A stretch of 64,000 bases of DNA. Origin: Paenibacillus marchantiophytorum. Its GTDB lineage: Bacteria; Bacillota; Bacilli; Paenibacillales; NBRC-103111. A program made the translations under genes and the position numbers. Position 1 is the first letter of the stretch. The number at the start of each line of letters is the position of its first letter. The stretch covers positions 1 to 64,000 of the forward strand of contig NZ_BMHE01000023.1 in the NCBI RefSeq assembly GCF_014640555.1. The letters are read 5' to 3'. Positions 27,445-35,604 of this stretch are shown here, piece by piece. Under the pieces are notes generated by a model that was given only the letters and a program-made list of their open reading frames with translations, searched no databases and was not told the DNA's origin.

Positions 27445-28302
27445 ATGAACCAAATTGGCGGATTTTTCGAGATGTGGAATCCTGTTTTACTGTTGGTGGT
27501 CGTTGTTGTCGGATATGTTTATCGTCGCTTTGTCGCTAAAGGAAATGGGAAGTCTGCAGAGGTCGAGCCGGTCACGGTCGTACAGCAGCTTTCTTTTTAC
27601 TCCGGACTCGTACTTTTTTACATAGGTCAGGGTAGTCCGATCAACTATATCGGTCATCATTATTTGTTCAGCATGCATATGCTGCAGCAAACGGTTCTTT
27701 ATCTGATTGTCCCGATCTGTTTCTGGTTGGGGACTCCAGCCTGGGTATTGCGGCCTCTGATGAGGAACGTTGTGTTCCGCGGCTTGTTCTCCTTCTTTTC
27801 CAGGCCGTTGATTGCTCTTTTCTTGTTCAATATGCTCTTTTCGATTTATCATATGCCACTGGTTATGGATAACTTAATGCGAAATGATTTGGCGCTGCTA
27901 GGTTACCATACGGTACTTCTATTTACGGCCTTCATGATGTGGTTCCCTGTTTTTTGTCCAATTCCGGAGCTCAATAGCTTGAATGATCTCAAGAAGATGG
28001 CTTATATTTTTGGGAATGGCATTCTGCTTACGCCTGCTTGTGCCCTCATCATTTTCGCCGATTCCGTCATTTATGATATGTATGCGAATGTAACCGTTCC
28101 TTTTGCACATTTGTCTCCACTAGACGATCAGCAATTAGGCGGCGTTATTATGAAGATCATCCAAGAGATCGTTTATGGCGCGACACTGGCCTATATATTT
28201 TTTAGATGGTACCGTAGAGAACGTAAGGAAGATGCTGAGTTGGAAGCGTTAGAGAATCAAGAGAGCATGAATAATCAAGGCGGGAATTGGAATCGCGCTT
28301 AG
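27445..28302 (+). CDS. ctaG: Cytochrome oxidase assembly factor CtaG
   Basis: 285 residues, about seven membrane helices, of the Bacillus caa3_CtaG family (unrelated to Cox11). The conserved GSPINYIGHHYLFSMHMLQQ and SPLDDQQLGGVIMKIIQE carry His, Met and Asp residues that may handle copper. Such proteins are needed to make active caa3 oxidase. It follows ctaCDEF in the usual Bacillus order, with GGAAGGAG before the start. A paralogue lies at 33 kb. Confidence 0.94.
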   Translation: MNQIGGFFEMWNPVLLLVVVVVGYVYRRFVAKGNGKSAEVEPVTVVQQLSFYSGLVLFYIGQGSPINYIGHHYLFSMHMLQQTVLYLIVPICFWLGTPAWVLRPLMRNVVFRGLFSFFSRPLIALFLFNMLFSIYHMPLVMDNLMRNDLALLGYHTVLLFTAFMMWFPVFCPIPELNSLNDLKKMAYIFGNGILLTPACALIIFADSVIYDMYANVTVPFAHLSPLDDQQLGGVIMKIIQEIVYGATLAYIFFRWYRRERKEDAELEALENQESMNNQGGNWNRA

Positions 28303-28319
28303 AGAAAGGATTTAGGAAG

Positions 28320-28775
28320 ATGCACATACTACCTACGATTTCTACGATGTTTATCGTCATCAGTGCTATATTTGTCGGTTTCGGCTGGTACCATATTGTC
28401 AAAGGGCACCGTGAAACACATCAAAAGTTGATGGTTTTCGGCGCTATCTTTGCACTGGCGTTCTTCATCATATATATGTCACGCACGTTATTTGAAGGAA
28501 ACACGGCATTCGGTGGACCTGAAAGTTTGAAGCTGCCGTATCATTTGTTCCTGTTTTTCCATATAACCTTAGCGACAATTGGTGGGGTACTTGGACTGGT
28601 GACGCTATGGTTTGCTTATAAAAAGAAATTCTTGAAGCACAAGAAAATAGGGCGAGTCGCAGCTATTGTATGGTTGCTGACAGCGCCAACGGGCGTTTTG
28701 GTTTACATTTTGTTATATATTATGTATCCGGGCGGCACGACGAAGCCTGTGATTGATGCCATTTTTGGATTGTAG
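28320..28775 (+). CDS. ctaM: DUF420 membrane protein (CtaM/YozB-like)
   Basis: 151 residues, four predicted membrane helices. ISAIFVGFGWYHIVKGHRE, HLFLFFHITLATIGG and IGRVAAIVWLLTAPTGVLVY match DUF420. In Staphylococcus the homologue CtaM is needed for heme-copper oxidase activity; the role here is by analogy. I start it at 28320 with GAAAGGA eight bases upstream; an ATG 11 codons earlier overlaps ctaG and has no ribosome site. It completes the oxidase block. Confidence 0.87.
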   Translation: MHILPTISTMFIVISAIFVGFGWYHIVKGHRETHQKLMVFGAIFALAFFIIYMSRTLFEGNTAFGGPESLKLPYHLFLFFHITLATIGGVLGLVTLWFAYKKKFLKHKKIGRVAAIVWLLTAPTGVLVYILLYIMYPGGTTKPVIDAIFGL

Positions 28776-28781
28776 AAAAGG

Positions 28782-28822
28782 AAGCTGAACCTGTGCGTGT
28801 CACAGTGTTCGGCTTTTTTTTT
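28782..28822 (+). terminator. Rho-independent terminator
   Basis: AAGC-GAAC-CTGTG pairs with CACAG-GTTC-GGCTT, followed by a run of T. It closes the oxidase block. Confidence 0.88.
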
Positions 28823-28905
28823 CACAGAGATGAATAAGTTTTCATTTATTTCCAACTAAGTGTAAACTATGAGATAGATCTGATGTATAGAAAGGTAGGC
28901 TGCTC

Positions 28906-29811
28906 ATGACATATCCGTTAATTCTAGAACATGTCTCCAAGCAATATGGGGATAAGACAGCAGTAAATAAGATCCAACTGTGCGTGAAGCAAGGTGAAAT
29001 CTATGGGTTGTTAGGGGCTAACGGAGCAGGGAAAACCACGACTATGCGTATGGTTCTTGGGCTTATCTATCCCGACGAAGGGAAGATTTTGTGGAAAGAT
29101 CAAGGATATCGAGAAGAACTTAGACGTCTAATGGGCTACTTGCCGGAGGAACGTGGCTTGTACCCAAAAATCAAGGTGTGTGAACAGATTATATATTTAG
29201 CTGAGCTTCGCGGCGTATCTCGCAAACAGGCGGATGCTGATTTGAAGCTATGGCTGGAACGGTTTGGCGTACCGGAATATTACAACAAGCGGATTGAAGA
29301 GCTCTCCAAAGGCAATCAGCAGAAAATCCAGTTTATCGCGGCTGTCATACATAATCCGGAGATCCTCATCTTGGATGAAGCTTTCAGTGGATTGGATCCA
29401 GTCAATGTCGAACTCTTGAAAACGACGGTCAAAAGCCTGAGGAATGAGGGGAAAACCATCCTATTCTCCAGTCACCGCATGGATCATGTGGAAGAATTAT
29501 GTGAGCATATTTGTATTTTGCACAGGTCTAATACGATTCTCCAAGGGAATTTAAGGGATATTAAAGCTGCTTTCCCCAAAGAAAGACTGATTCTTGAAAC
29601 AGAAGAGCTCATAGATGGATTGGAACTACTGGCTGGTGTTACAAGCGTAGATAAGCTGATGAATGGGTATGACATTCGTTTGGATAAGGATGCGGCTGCT
29701 CAGGAAATTCTTCACTATGCGATAGGGAAATCCAGTATCAGACGGTTTCAAATTATGGAACCTACATTGAACGAAATCTTTATTCAAAAGGTGGGAACAG
29801 CACATGAATAG
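28906..29811 (+). CDS. ABC transporter ATPase (NatA-like)
   Basis: 301 residues. Walker A GANGAGKTTT, signature LSKGNQQK, Walker B ILILDEAFSGLDP and the H-loop SSHRMDHVEE are intact. The C-terminal 80 residues form the DUF4162-like tail of drug or ion ABC-2 exporters. It pairs with the next gene, overlapping it by 8 bp. The resemblance is to NatA/YhaQ; the cargo (sodium, peptide or drug) is not certain. AGAAAGGTAG precedes the start. Confidence 0.93.
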   Translation: MTYPLILEHVSKQYGDKTAVNKIQLCVKQGEIYGLLGANGAGKTTTMRMVLGLIYPDEGKILWKDQGYREELRRLMGYLPEERGLYPKIKVCEQIIYLAELRGVSRKQADADLKLWLERFGVPEYYNKRIEELSKGNQQKIQFIAAVIHNPEILILDEAFSGLDPVNVELLKTTVKSLRNEGKTILFSSHRMDHVEELCEHICILHRSNTILQGNLRDIKAAFPKERLILETEELIDGLELLAGVTSVDKLMNGYDIRLDKDAAAQEILHYAIGKSSIRRFQIMEPTLNEIFIQKVGTAHE

Positions 29812-31090
29812 TACAATGACCGTCATCAAATTTACATTCATGTCACGTTTCAGGTCGAAATCGTTCCGGGTTATGAGCATCATATTAATTCTGCTATTAT
29901 CTATTCTGGTTCATTTACCTACGCTCATTGATAAACTTTCATCGCATGATGCAATCAAGATCGGTGTCGTTGGTGGTAAACAAGCGGATCTGACCGGCAA
30001 ATTGGCAGCCTTTTATCAAAATCAGATGAATCCCGAGATCATTATCGTACCGTTACAGGATGCTGGAAGTAGTGGTTCAAATGAGGCTTTTGCCAAGCAG
30101 CAGATTGCTGATAAGCACATCAAAGGTTATTTGGAGTTCTCAGATGAGATGGCAGGCGGCTTTCCGAAAATGATCTATAAATCCGAAGGCACGATGGAAT
30201 TCTCGCTAAAAAACAAGCTTCAAACAGCACTTCAGCTCATAAAAACAGATGTTGCTCTGCAAAGTATTGGACTTGCAGCCGATCAAAAAGCGAACATACA
30301 AGCTTCGATTTCCTTGGAAACCCTGCAAATTTCAACGAACAATGAGGCCGTCTCTGGCAAGACGGAGTCACAGATGGTGATGTCGTATGCGCTCGTGTAC
30401 GCTATGCTATTTATGCTCTATATGGGTGTTATTGGTTTTGGCAACATGGTCGCGATGGAAATTACAGCGGAGAAGAGTTCCAGAGTCATGGAGCTGTTGA
30501 TTACGAGTGTTTCTCCACTCAAGCAAATGTTCGGCAAAATCATTGGGATTTGTCTACTCGCCCTTTTTCAAGTGGCTATGATCATCGTTGTTGCCATCAT
30601 AAACTTTACTTTGTCCAGCAGCAGTAAATTAATCGAAGAGCTGCACCTCAATTGGGCGGATATTCAAGTCTCGCTCGTGATTTACTTCTTGATATTCTAC
30701 TTATTGGGTTTCTTTATCTATGCGACTATCTTCGCGGCAGTGGGGTCCCTTGTAAGCCGGACCGAAGAGGTGGGGCAGGCGATCATGCCAGTTACTATGG
30801 TTATTGTAGCAGCCTTTATGGTCGCGATATTCGGTCTATCCAATCCGAATGCCAGATTCGTCGTTATTATGTCCTTCGTGCCTTTCGTCTCGCCGCTCAT
30901 TATGTTCCTGCGCATAGGAATGAGCAGTCCTGCGCTATGGGAAATAGGGCTGTCTATCTTGATTCAATTGGCATCAATTGTAGCAATGGCGTGGGTTGCC
31001 GCTAAAATATACCGCACCGGAGTGCTGATGTACGGCAAGCGTCCTAGCTGGCGCGAGCTGCGCAAAGCGATGCGAGCTTATAGGGTTTGA
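29804..31090 (+). CDS. ABC-2 type permease (NatB/YhaP-like)
   Basis: 428 residues: one N-terminal membrane helix (about 20-38), a large extracytoplasmic domain (40-185), then five membrane helices. This fold is typical of the NatB/YhaP half of Na+ or bacteriocin-resistance ABC exporters. The segment AMEITAEKSSRVMELLITSVSP is the conserved coupling helix of this group. It overlaps the ATPase gene and shares its mRNA. Confidence 0.92.
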   Translation: MNSTMTVIKFTFMSRFRSKSFRVMSIILILLLSILVHLPTLIDKLSSHDAIKIGVVGGKQADLTGKLAAFYQNQMNPEIIIVPLQDAGSSGSNEAFAKQQIADKHIKGYLEFSDEMAGGFPKMIYKSEGTMEFSLKNKLQTALQLIKTDVALQSIGLAADQKANIQASISLETLQISTNNEAVSGKTESQMVMSYALVYAMLFMLYMGVIGFGNMVAMEITAEKSSRVMELLITSVSPLKQMFGKIIGICLLALFQVAMIIVVAIINFTLSSSSKLIEELHLNWADIQVSLVIYFLIFYLLGFFIYATIFAAVGSLVSRTEEVGQAIMPVTMVIVAAFMVAIFGLSNPNARFVVIMSFVPFVSPLIMFLRIGMSSPALWEIGLSILIQLASIVAMAWVAAKIYRTGVLMYGKRPSWRELRKAMRAYRV

Positions 31091-31180
31091 GGACTAAATG
31101 ATAAGAGAGGATTTACCTTATGAGTTATAGTATAATGAAAAGTAAATCGTAAGAATTATCATCAGAAAGCGAGCGCGACT

Positions 31181-31555
31181 ATGGAAGAAATCATGTCAAA
31201 ACCTGTACAAGATCAATGTGAAGATACTTGTAATGGAACTTCAAATATTGATGTATTGAAAGAACAAATGTTAGCAGATCAAACGGTTACAGGATTAACA
31301 GAAGTATTCAAGGCGCTTGGGGATCCCACAAGACTCAAAATTATTTACACCTTGTTGAATAAAGAACTCTGTGTTCACGATATCGCCCAAGTCCTAGAAA
31401 TGGGCCAATCCGCTATTTCCCACCAGTTGAGATATCTTCGTAATCTTAGGATCGTTAAACGGCGTAAAGTTGGAAAGACGGTATTTTACTCACTAGATGA
31501 TGGTCATATCGAGCAAATTTTCGTACAGATGCTTCAGCATGTGAAACACGATTAA
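31181..31555 (+). CDS. ArsR/SmtB-family metal-sensing repressor (CzrA-like)
   Basis: 124 residues with a winged helix. The recognition region is ELCVHDIAQVLEMGQSAISH with RRKVGKTVFYSL as the wing. The C-terminal helix has Asp, His, His, His spaced as in the zinc-binding alpha-5 site of CzrA (DDGHIEQIF to MLQHVKHD), so Zn, Co or Cd sensing is likely. Cys residues at the N-terminus (DQCEDTC) could add a CadC-like site. Likely targets are the operators at 32948 and 38903. The start has a weak ribosome site; an ATG four codons later is possible. Confidence 0.9.
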   Translation: MEEIMSKPVQDQCEDTCNGTSNIDVLKEQMLADQTVTGLTEVFKALGDPTRLKIIYTLLNKELCVHDIAQVLEMGQSAISHQLRYLRNLRIVKRRKVGKTVFYSLDDGHIEQIFVQMLQHVKHD

Positions 31556-31570
31556 AGGGGAAATAAGGTC

Positions 31571-32026
31571 ATGAAAAGAATGGGCTATCGCATGGAGGAG
31601 GAAGGTGTAAACCGTTTTCTGGGCTCACTGGAATCTTTGATCATGGAGCTAATGTGGGAGTCAGGAGACTGGATGAATGTTCAGCAACTACGCGAGAGTT
31701 TAAAGTCTGAACAGGTTTACTCCGTAAACACAATCATGACGGTTTTAAATAGATTGTCGGATAAGGGGATACTAGATAAGCATGCAGCTGGAAGAGGGCG
31801 GAATAAACTTGCCCTTTTTAAGGTTATGGTGTCCAGAGAAGATTTCATCATGGAACAAACCAGAAATGTTACGGAAGGACTCATCAAGGATTTCGGCGAA
31901 GTTGTCGTTGCGCATATGATGGATGTTGTGGAAGAGCTTGACCCCGATCTTTTGAGAAAAGTAGAACAGATGCTGCAAGAGGCCAAAATGAGGAATAGCG
32001 ATGACAACACTAAATCAAGCAAATAA
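31571..32026 (+). CDS. BlaI/MecI/CopY-family repressor
   Basis: 151 residues with a winged-helix N-domain (LESLIMELMWESGDWMNVQQL, YSVNTIMTVLNRLSDKG) and a dimerising helical C-terminus. Family members repress beta-lactamase or copper genes and are inactivated by cleavage or metal. The next gene, overlapping by 26 bp, encodes an M56 peptidase, the usual partner that cuts the repressor. The surroundings are copper and heme-copper genes, with no beta-lactamase. AAGGGGA precedes the start. Confidence 0.92.
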   Translation: MKRMGYRMEEEGVNRFLGSLESLIMELMWESGDWMNVQQLRESLKSEQVYSVNTIMTVLNRLSDKGILDKHAAGRGRNKLALFKVMVSREDFIMEQTRNVTEGLIKDFGEVVVAHMMDVVEELDPDLLRKVEQMLQEAKMRNSDDNTKSSK

Positions 32027-32864
32027 GACATTCACTCTATACTCGATCGTAGTATTTGCCTTATTTTTTTTATTGATATGGGCTTTATTTCATCATATAC
32101 AAGATGTTAGCTGGATGCCTAATTTGCTGCAGTTTACGAGTGATATTTGGTTTGATTTCAGATACGGTCATGCATTAGGGGAATCCTTGTTAGTGTTAGT
32201 AGCTTTATTTACTTTTGTGTCACTTATGATATACGGAATAAAAGATATGTACCGTCAATACCAATGGAATCGGTTTATTAAACATCAGTTAAGCAAGGAC
32301 CTTACTACACTTTTGAATCTAAAATATGAAGAATTGCATTTTCCAATCTCAGTGCTTAATGATGCGGAGCTGTTCGCTGTAACTTCAGGTATGTTCACTC
32401 CGCGGATAATTATTTCAAGCTGTCTTGTAAAATCACTCTCAGATAATGAATTGAAAGCTGTACTTTTACATGAAGCATATCACGGAATTCATTATCACCC
32501 AGTGAAAAAGTGGTTTCTGAGACGTTTATCGCATGTGATCATGTACGTTCCAATGTTAAAAGGATTAACGGCCTATTACTCGATTTGGATTGAGCTTCTG
32601 GCAGACCGCTATGCCATAGAGCAAATGAGGAATAAGACATATCTTGCCTCAGCATTAGTGAAAATAATTAATCATGCTCAACGCAGCACAAGGATGTCAC
32701 CCATGACGGCTGATTTTGGGAAAACGGCAGTCAATTATCGTTTGAAGCAAGTATTAGATTTGCAAGAGCAATTAGATGTAGCGTATTGTTCAAAGAAGGC
32801 GTTGTGGTCATCAGTAGCAGTGGGAATCCTCTTCACATCAATCGTAATAGTTAGCTGTAGTTAG
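32001..32864 (+). CDS. M56-family membrane metallopeptidase (BlaR1-like, no sensor domain)
   Basis: 287 residues. N-terminal membrane helices (about 14-30 and 60-78) are followed by a cytoplasmic zinc-protease domain with HEAYH in LLHEAYHGIHYHP and a downstream ELLADRYA. A last hydrophobic stretch ends in a Cys near the C-terminus. It lacks the penicillin-binding sensor of BlaR1 and MecR1, so its signal is unknown. It probably cleaves the BlaI-type repressor encoded just upstream. A GAGGA site precedes the start. A terminator follows. Confidence 0.9.
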   Translation: MTTLNQANKTFTLYSIVVFALFFLLIWALFHHIQDVSWMPNLLQFTSDIWFDFRYGHALGESLLVLVALFTFVSLMIYGIKDMYRQYQWNRFIKHQLSKDLTTLLNLKYEELHFPISVLNDAELFAVTSGMFTPRIIISSCLVKSLSDNELKAVLLHEAYHGIHYHPVKKWFLRRLSHVIMYVPMLKGLTAYYSIWIELLADRYAIEQMRNKTYLASALVKIINHAQRSTRMSPMTADFGKTAVNYRLKQVLDLQEQLDVAYCSKKALWSSVAVGILFTSIVIVSCS

Positions 32865-32910
32865 CTGAAGTTAAAAGCGAGGATATATTTTCAGGTTCGG
32901 AAATTTTCTG

Positions 32911-32935
32911 GGGGCTAATATAGCCTCTTTTTTTG
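32911..32935 (+). terminator. Rho-independent terminator
   Basis: GGGGCTA pairs with TAGCCTC across a 3-base loop, followed by seven T. It ends the ArsR-BlaI-M56 unit. Confidence 0.82.
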
Positions 32936-32947
32936 TTCTCAAATTAT

Positions 32948-32969
32948 TGAACATATTAGCACATATTCA
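32948..32969. promoter_or_regulatory. ArsR-type operator candidate
   Basis: TGAACATAT and ACATATTCA form an imperfect inverted repeat of the SmtB/CzrA/CadC operator type. It lies 9 bp upstream of the -35 box of the CtaG2-CopC-CopD unit. A closely similar palindrome sits at the P-type ATPase promoter. Confidence 0.65.
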
Positions 32970-32978
32970 TTTAACGTG

Positions 32979-33007
32979 TTGACAGTAATAGCTCTGTATC
33001 TTAAAGT
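32979..33007 (+). promoter_or_regulatory. Promoter of the CtaG2-CopC-CopD unit
   Basis: TTGACA, 17 bp, TAAAGT. The -35 is perfect and the -10 is fair. Confidence 0.6.
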
Positions 33008-33052
33008 TAAAAACGACGCTTTGTAGTTTTTTAGAGGAAAGAGGTGTGACGA

Positions 33053-33865
33053 TTGGAAATGAGCAGCATGATTTCAATATTACATGGTTGGGAACTAAAA
33101 ACTTGGATCATTGCCTTAATTGTCATAGTCAGCTATTTGCTCTTAACGGGGCGCTATTATGCAAACTTTAAAGAGGGTACACGAGTTTCTTCGAAGCAAA
33201 AAATGTATTTCATTGCTGCGATTATAACCTGCGGATTAGCACTTGGAAGTCCGATAAGCATGCTTGCGCATCACATGTTTAGTGCGCATATGCTTCAGCA
33301 ATCAGTACTATATTTTGTAGTTCCGCCACTGTTGTGGAAGGGAATTCCAACTTGGTTGTTCAGAGCCATATGTACCGAAAAAATAAGAAAATCGGTTCTT
33401 CCTTTAATGACGAATGCTTTAGTATCGGTTGTGGTTTTCAATGTTCTACTGTCTTTTTATCATTTCCCAATCATTTATGATGTCATCATGTCAGGCGAAT
33501 ATCCCATGGTAATGTACCTATCTCACGTCATATTATTCTTTTCGGCAATGCTGATGTGGTTTGCTGTAACGTGTCCAGAGCCTGAACTGGATCGATTGAA
33601 TCATTTGAAAAAAATTGGTTATGTTGTACTGAATGGTTTGCTGTTATATCCAGCCTGCGCGCTGATGATTTTTGCTGATGATCTCATCTATAGCAGTACG
33701 AAGGAAGCCCATCAAATTTTTAGTTTTTTAACGCCATTGGCTGACCAGCAATTGGGAGGCATTATTATGAAGATCTTTCAGGAAGGTGCTTTTGCTGTTG
33801 CCATAGGCGGCATAATTTTTAGTTGGTACCGTATTGAGCGCAGTGAGGAAACTGAGGAGCAGTAA
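33053..33865 (+). CDS. CtaG-family membrane protein, second copy
   Basis: 270 residues, about seven membrane helices, with the same landmarks as the CtaG at 27 kb (GSPISMLAHHMFSAHMLQQ and PLADQQLGGIIMKIFQE). The start is TTG behind GAGGTG; an ATG two codons later is possible. Here it heads a unit with CopC and CopD proteins, so a role in copper handling is more likely than oxidase assembly alone. It is separately controlled, with an ArsR-type operator in front. Confidence 0.9.
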   Translation: MEMSSMISILHGWELKTWIIALIVIVSYLLLTGRYYANFKEGTRVSSKQKMYFIAAIITCGLALGSPISMLAHHMFSAHMLQQSVLYFVVPPLLWKGIPTWLFRAICTEKIRKSVLPLMTNALVSVVVFNVLLSFYHFPIIYDVIMSGEYPMVMYLSHVILFFSAMLMWFAVTCPEPELDRLNHLKKIGYVVLNGLLLYPACALMIFADDLIYSSTKEAHQIFSFLTPLADQQLGGIIMKIFQEGAFAVAIGGIIFSWYRIERSEETEEQ

Positions 33866-33892
33866 AAAATTAAAATTATTGGAGGAAATCCT

Positions 33893-34510
33893 ATGTCTAT
33901 TATTCATGGAAATAAGTTGTTTATTAAATTACTAACGATATCAAGTGTTTTGCTTCTCGGTTTGACCATGATGCTTTCCAAAAATGTCTTTGCTCATACT
34001 GGACTTGAAGGCTCAAATCCCAAAGCTGGCATAGAAGTTACAGAAGAACTGAAAGAAATTACGCTTACTTTTGAAGGCAAGCTTGAGAATTTAAGTACTT
34101 TCAAGTTGTTCGATACCAACAAACAGGAAGTAAAATTAGCTACTGTTACGCTGAAAGAAAAGGTAATGACGAGACAGCTGAATCAACCACTGGCAAACGG
34201 CAGTTATGAAGTGCAATGGACGATTGTCGGTGAGGATGGACACCCCATTCAAGGGAAGTATTCCTTTACTGTGCAAAGGGCAGAAGTGAAACAGCCTCAA
34301 ACCGAATTGATAGTTACTCCTACGCCATCAGTGTCAGTTCAACCTTCTAACTCACCTTCACCTTCAAGTACGCCTACAACAAAAGTGGAGTCGCAACCTG
34401 AGCCAGCGAAAGCCAAACCGGCATCAAATAATTATTTGATTTGGGTCGGTATCGGGGTAGTAATGATTATCGCACTTGTTGCTCTGATGATTACTAGGAG
34501 GAAAAAGTAG
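33893..34510 (+). CDS. CopC-domain copper-binding protein
   Basis: 205 residues. A signal peptide is followed by a mature start at or near FAHTGLEGSNP, whose N-terminal His is the known CopC copper ligand. The CopC beta-barrel follows (EITLTFEGKLE, TIVGEDGHPIQGKYSF, with the second His), then a Thr/Pro/Ser-rich spacer and a C-terminal membrane anchor ending in RRKK. It would bind Cu(II) outside the membrane and pass it to the CopD protein encoded immediately downstream. GGAGG precedes the start. Confidence 0.93.
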   Translation: MSIIHGNKLFIKLLTISSVLLLGLTMMLSKNVFAHTGLEGSNPKAGIEVTEELKEITLTFEGKLENLSTFKLFDTNKQEVKLATVTLKEKVMTRQLNQPLANGSYEVQWTIVGEDGHPIQGKYSFTVQRAEVKQPQTELIVTPTPSVSVQPSNSPSPSSTPTTKVESQPEPAKAKPASNNYLIWVGIGVVMIIALVALMITRRKK

Positions 34511-35593
34511 TTGATTTATATTGTCTCAGAGGCGCTGCTCTATGTTTGTTTTGCTATATTAACAGGTATAAGTGTACTTGCTCTTGTTCCAGAGAATAAA
34601 AAACCGCGTTATCATGTTTCAGACAATGCATTGACGTGGGTTATAACCGGGATTGTTGCATTATCTTCGTTGCAGATTATTAAGCTCATTATTTTCTATA
34701 AGGTAAATCTTGATTACGAGCTTTCGTACCTTATTTTTACAGTTCTAGGTGACTACAATGTAGGAAAGGCTTGGTTTATTACAGTCATTACGGCTATGGC
34801 TATGCTATATTTTTTGGGATTAAAGCCGAATTCTAAAGCACTAAAGTATAAGTGGATGGCCATTCCAATATTAACAGTTATTCAACTCATCACATTCGGA
34901 TATGCCAGTCATTCGGCTTCGATCTATGGATGGGCTGGGTTTGCTGCACATACGACTCATTTTATCAGCGCAATGGTTTGGATTGGGGTTATGCTGGTTA
35001 TCGGCTGGTGCACGTCTGAAATGCGAAACTGGGCAGCCTTCCTGAGGTGGTTCACACCTCTAGCCATTGTGTGTGTAATAGTTGCAATCTTGGCGGGGTT
35101 ACTTCTAATGAGCAGACTTTCTCCTCAGTATGTAAGCTCATGGATTACGTCTTACGGACAAGCAATGCTTATTAAGCACTTATTAATTGTTCCAATTATT
35201 GCAGTGGCATTGATTAATTCGTTCTTGCTGCATAAAGAGTCTGTTAAGACCTTGTCATGGCTGAGGGTAGAAAGTATAGTTGTTATCTTATTACTGGCAG
35301 TAACAGCGTTTATGGGGCAGCAGGCTCCTCCTCACGATGATGTTAAAGAATTACTTGACGAAGGATCGCCTTCTGCCTTGTTTATGTTGATTACTGGTTA
35401 TGATTTGAACCGTGGGATAGATCTTAATATCGTTCCAAACGCGATTAGTGTGAGCCTGGCAGCCGCGGCTTTCCTATCATTACTTGTTGGTTTGTTGTGG
35501 GTTTGGAGAAAACAGAGACCAATGTGGTCGTTTGTTGCGGTGCTGCTTTTCGTTATTCTTGGATATATGGCTCTGATGGTTGCAGTAGTCTAG
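34511..35593 (+). CDS. CopD-family copper transport protein
   Basis: 360 residues, about nine membrane helices. The start is TTG, directly after the CopC stop codon and behind AGGAGG in the CopC 3' end, so translation is coupled. The features GYASHSASIYGWAGFAAHTTHFISAMVWIG and the FMGQQAPPHD segment match the CopD/YcnJ-type import permease. Together with CopC it resembles a split YcnJ. Its C-terminus faces a convergent paralogue. Confidence 0.9.
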   Translation: MIYIVSEALLYVCFAILTGISVLALVPENKKPRYHVSDNALTWVITGIVALSSLQIIKLIIFYKVNLDYELSYLIFTVLGDYNVGKAWFITVITAMAMLYFLGLKPNSKALKYKWMAIPILTVIQLITFGYASHSASIYGWAGFAAHTTHFISAMVWIGVMLVIGWCTSEMRNWAAFLRWFTPLAIVCVIVAILAGLLLMSRLSPQYVSSWITSYGQAMLIKHLLIVPIIAVALINSFLLHKESVKTLSWLRVESIVVILLLAVTAFMGQQAPPHDDVKELLDEGSPSALFMLITGYDLNRGIDLNIVPNAISVSLAAAAFLSLLVGLLWVWRKQRPMWSFVAVLLFVILGYMALMVAVV

Positions 35594-35604
35594 CTGCTGC
35601 TTGT

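Noticed and set aside
31571..32864. Beta-lactam resistance regulation by BlaI and BlaR1.
   Set aside because: The M56 protein has no penicillin-binding sensor and no beta-lactamase or PBP2a gene is near.
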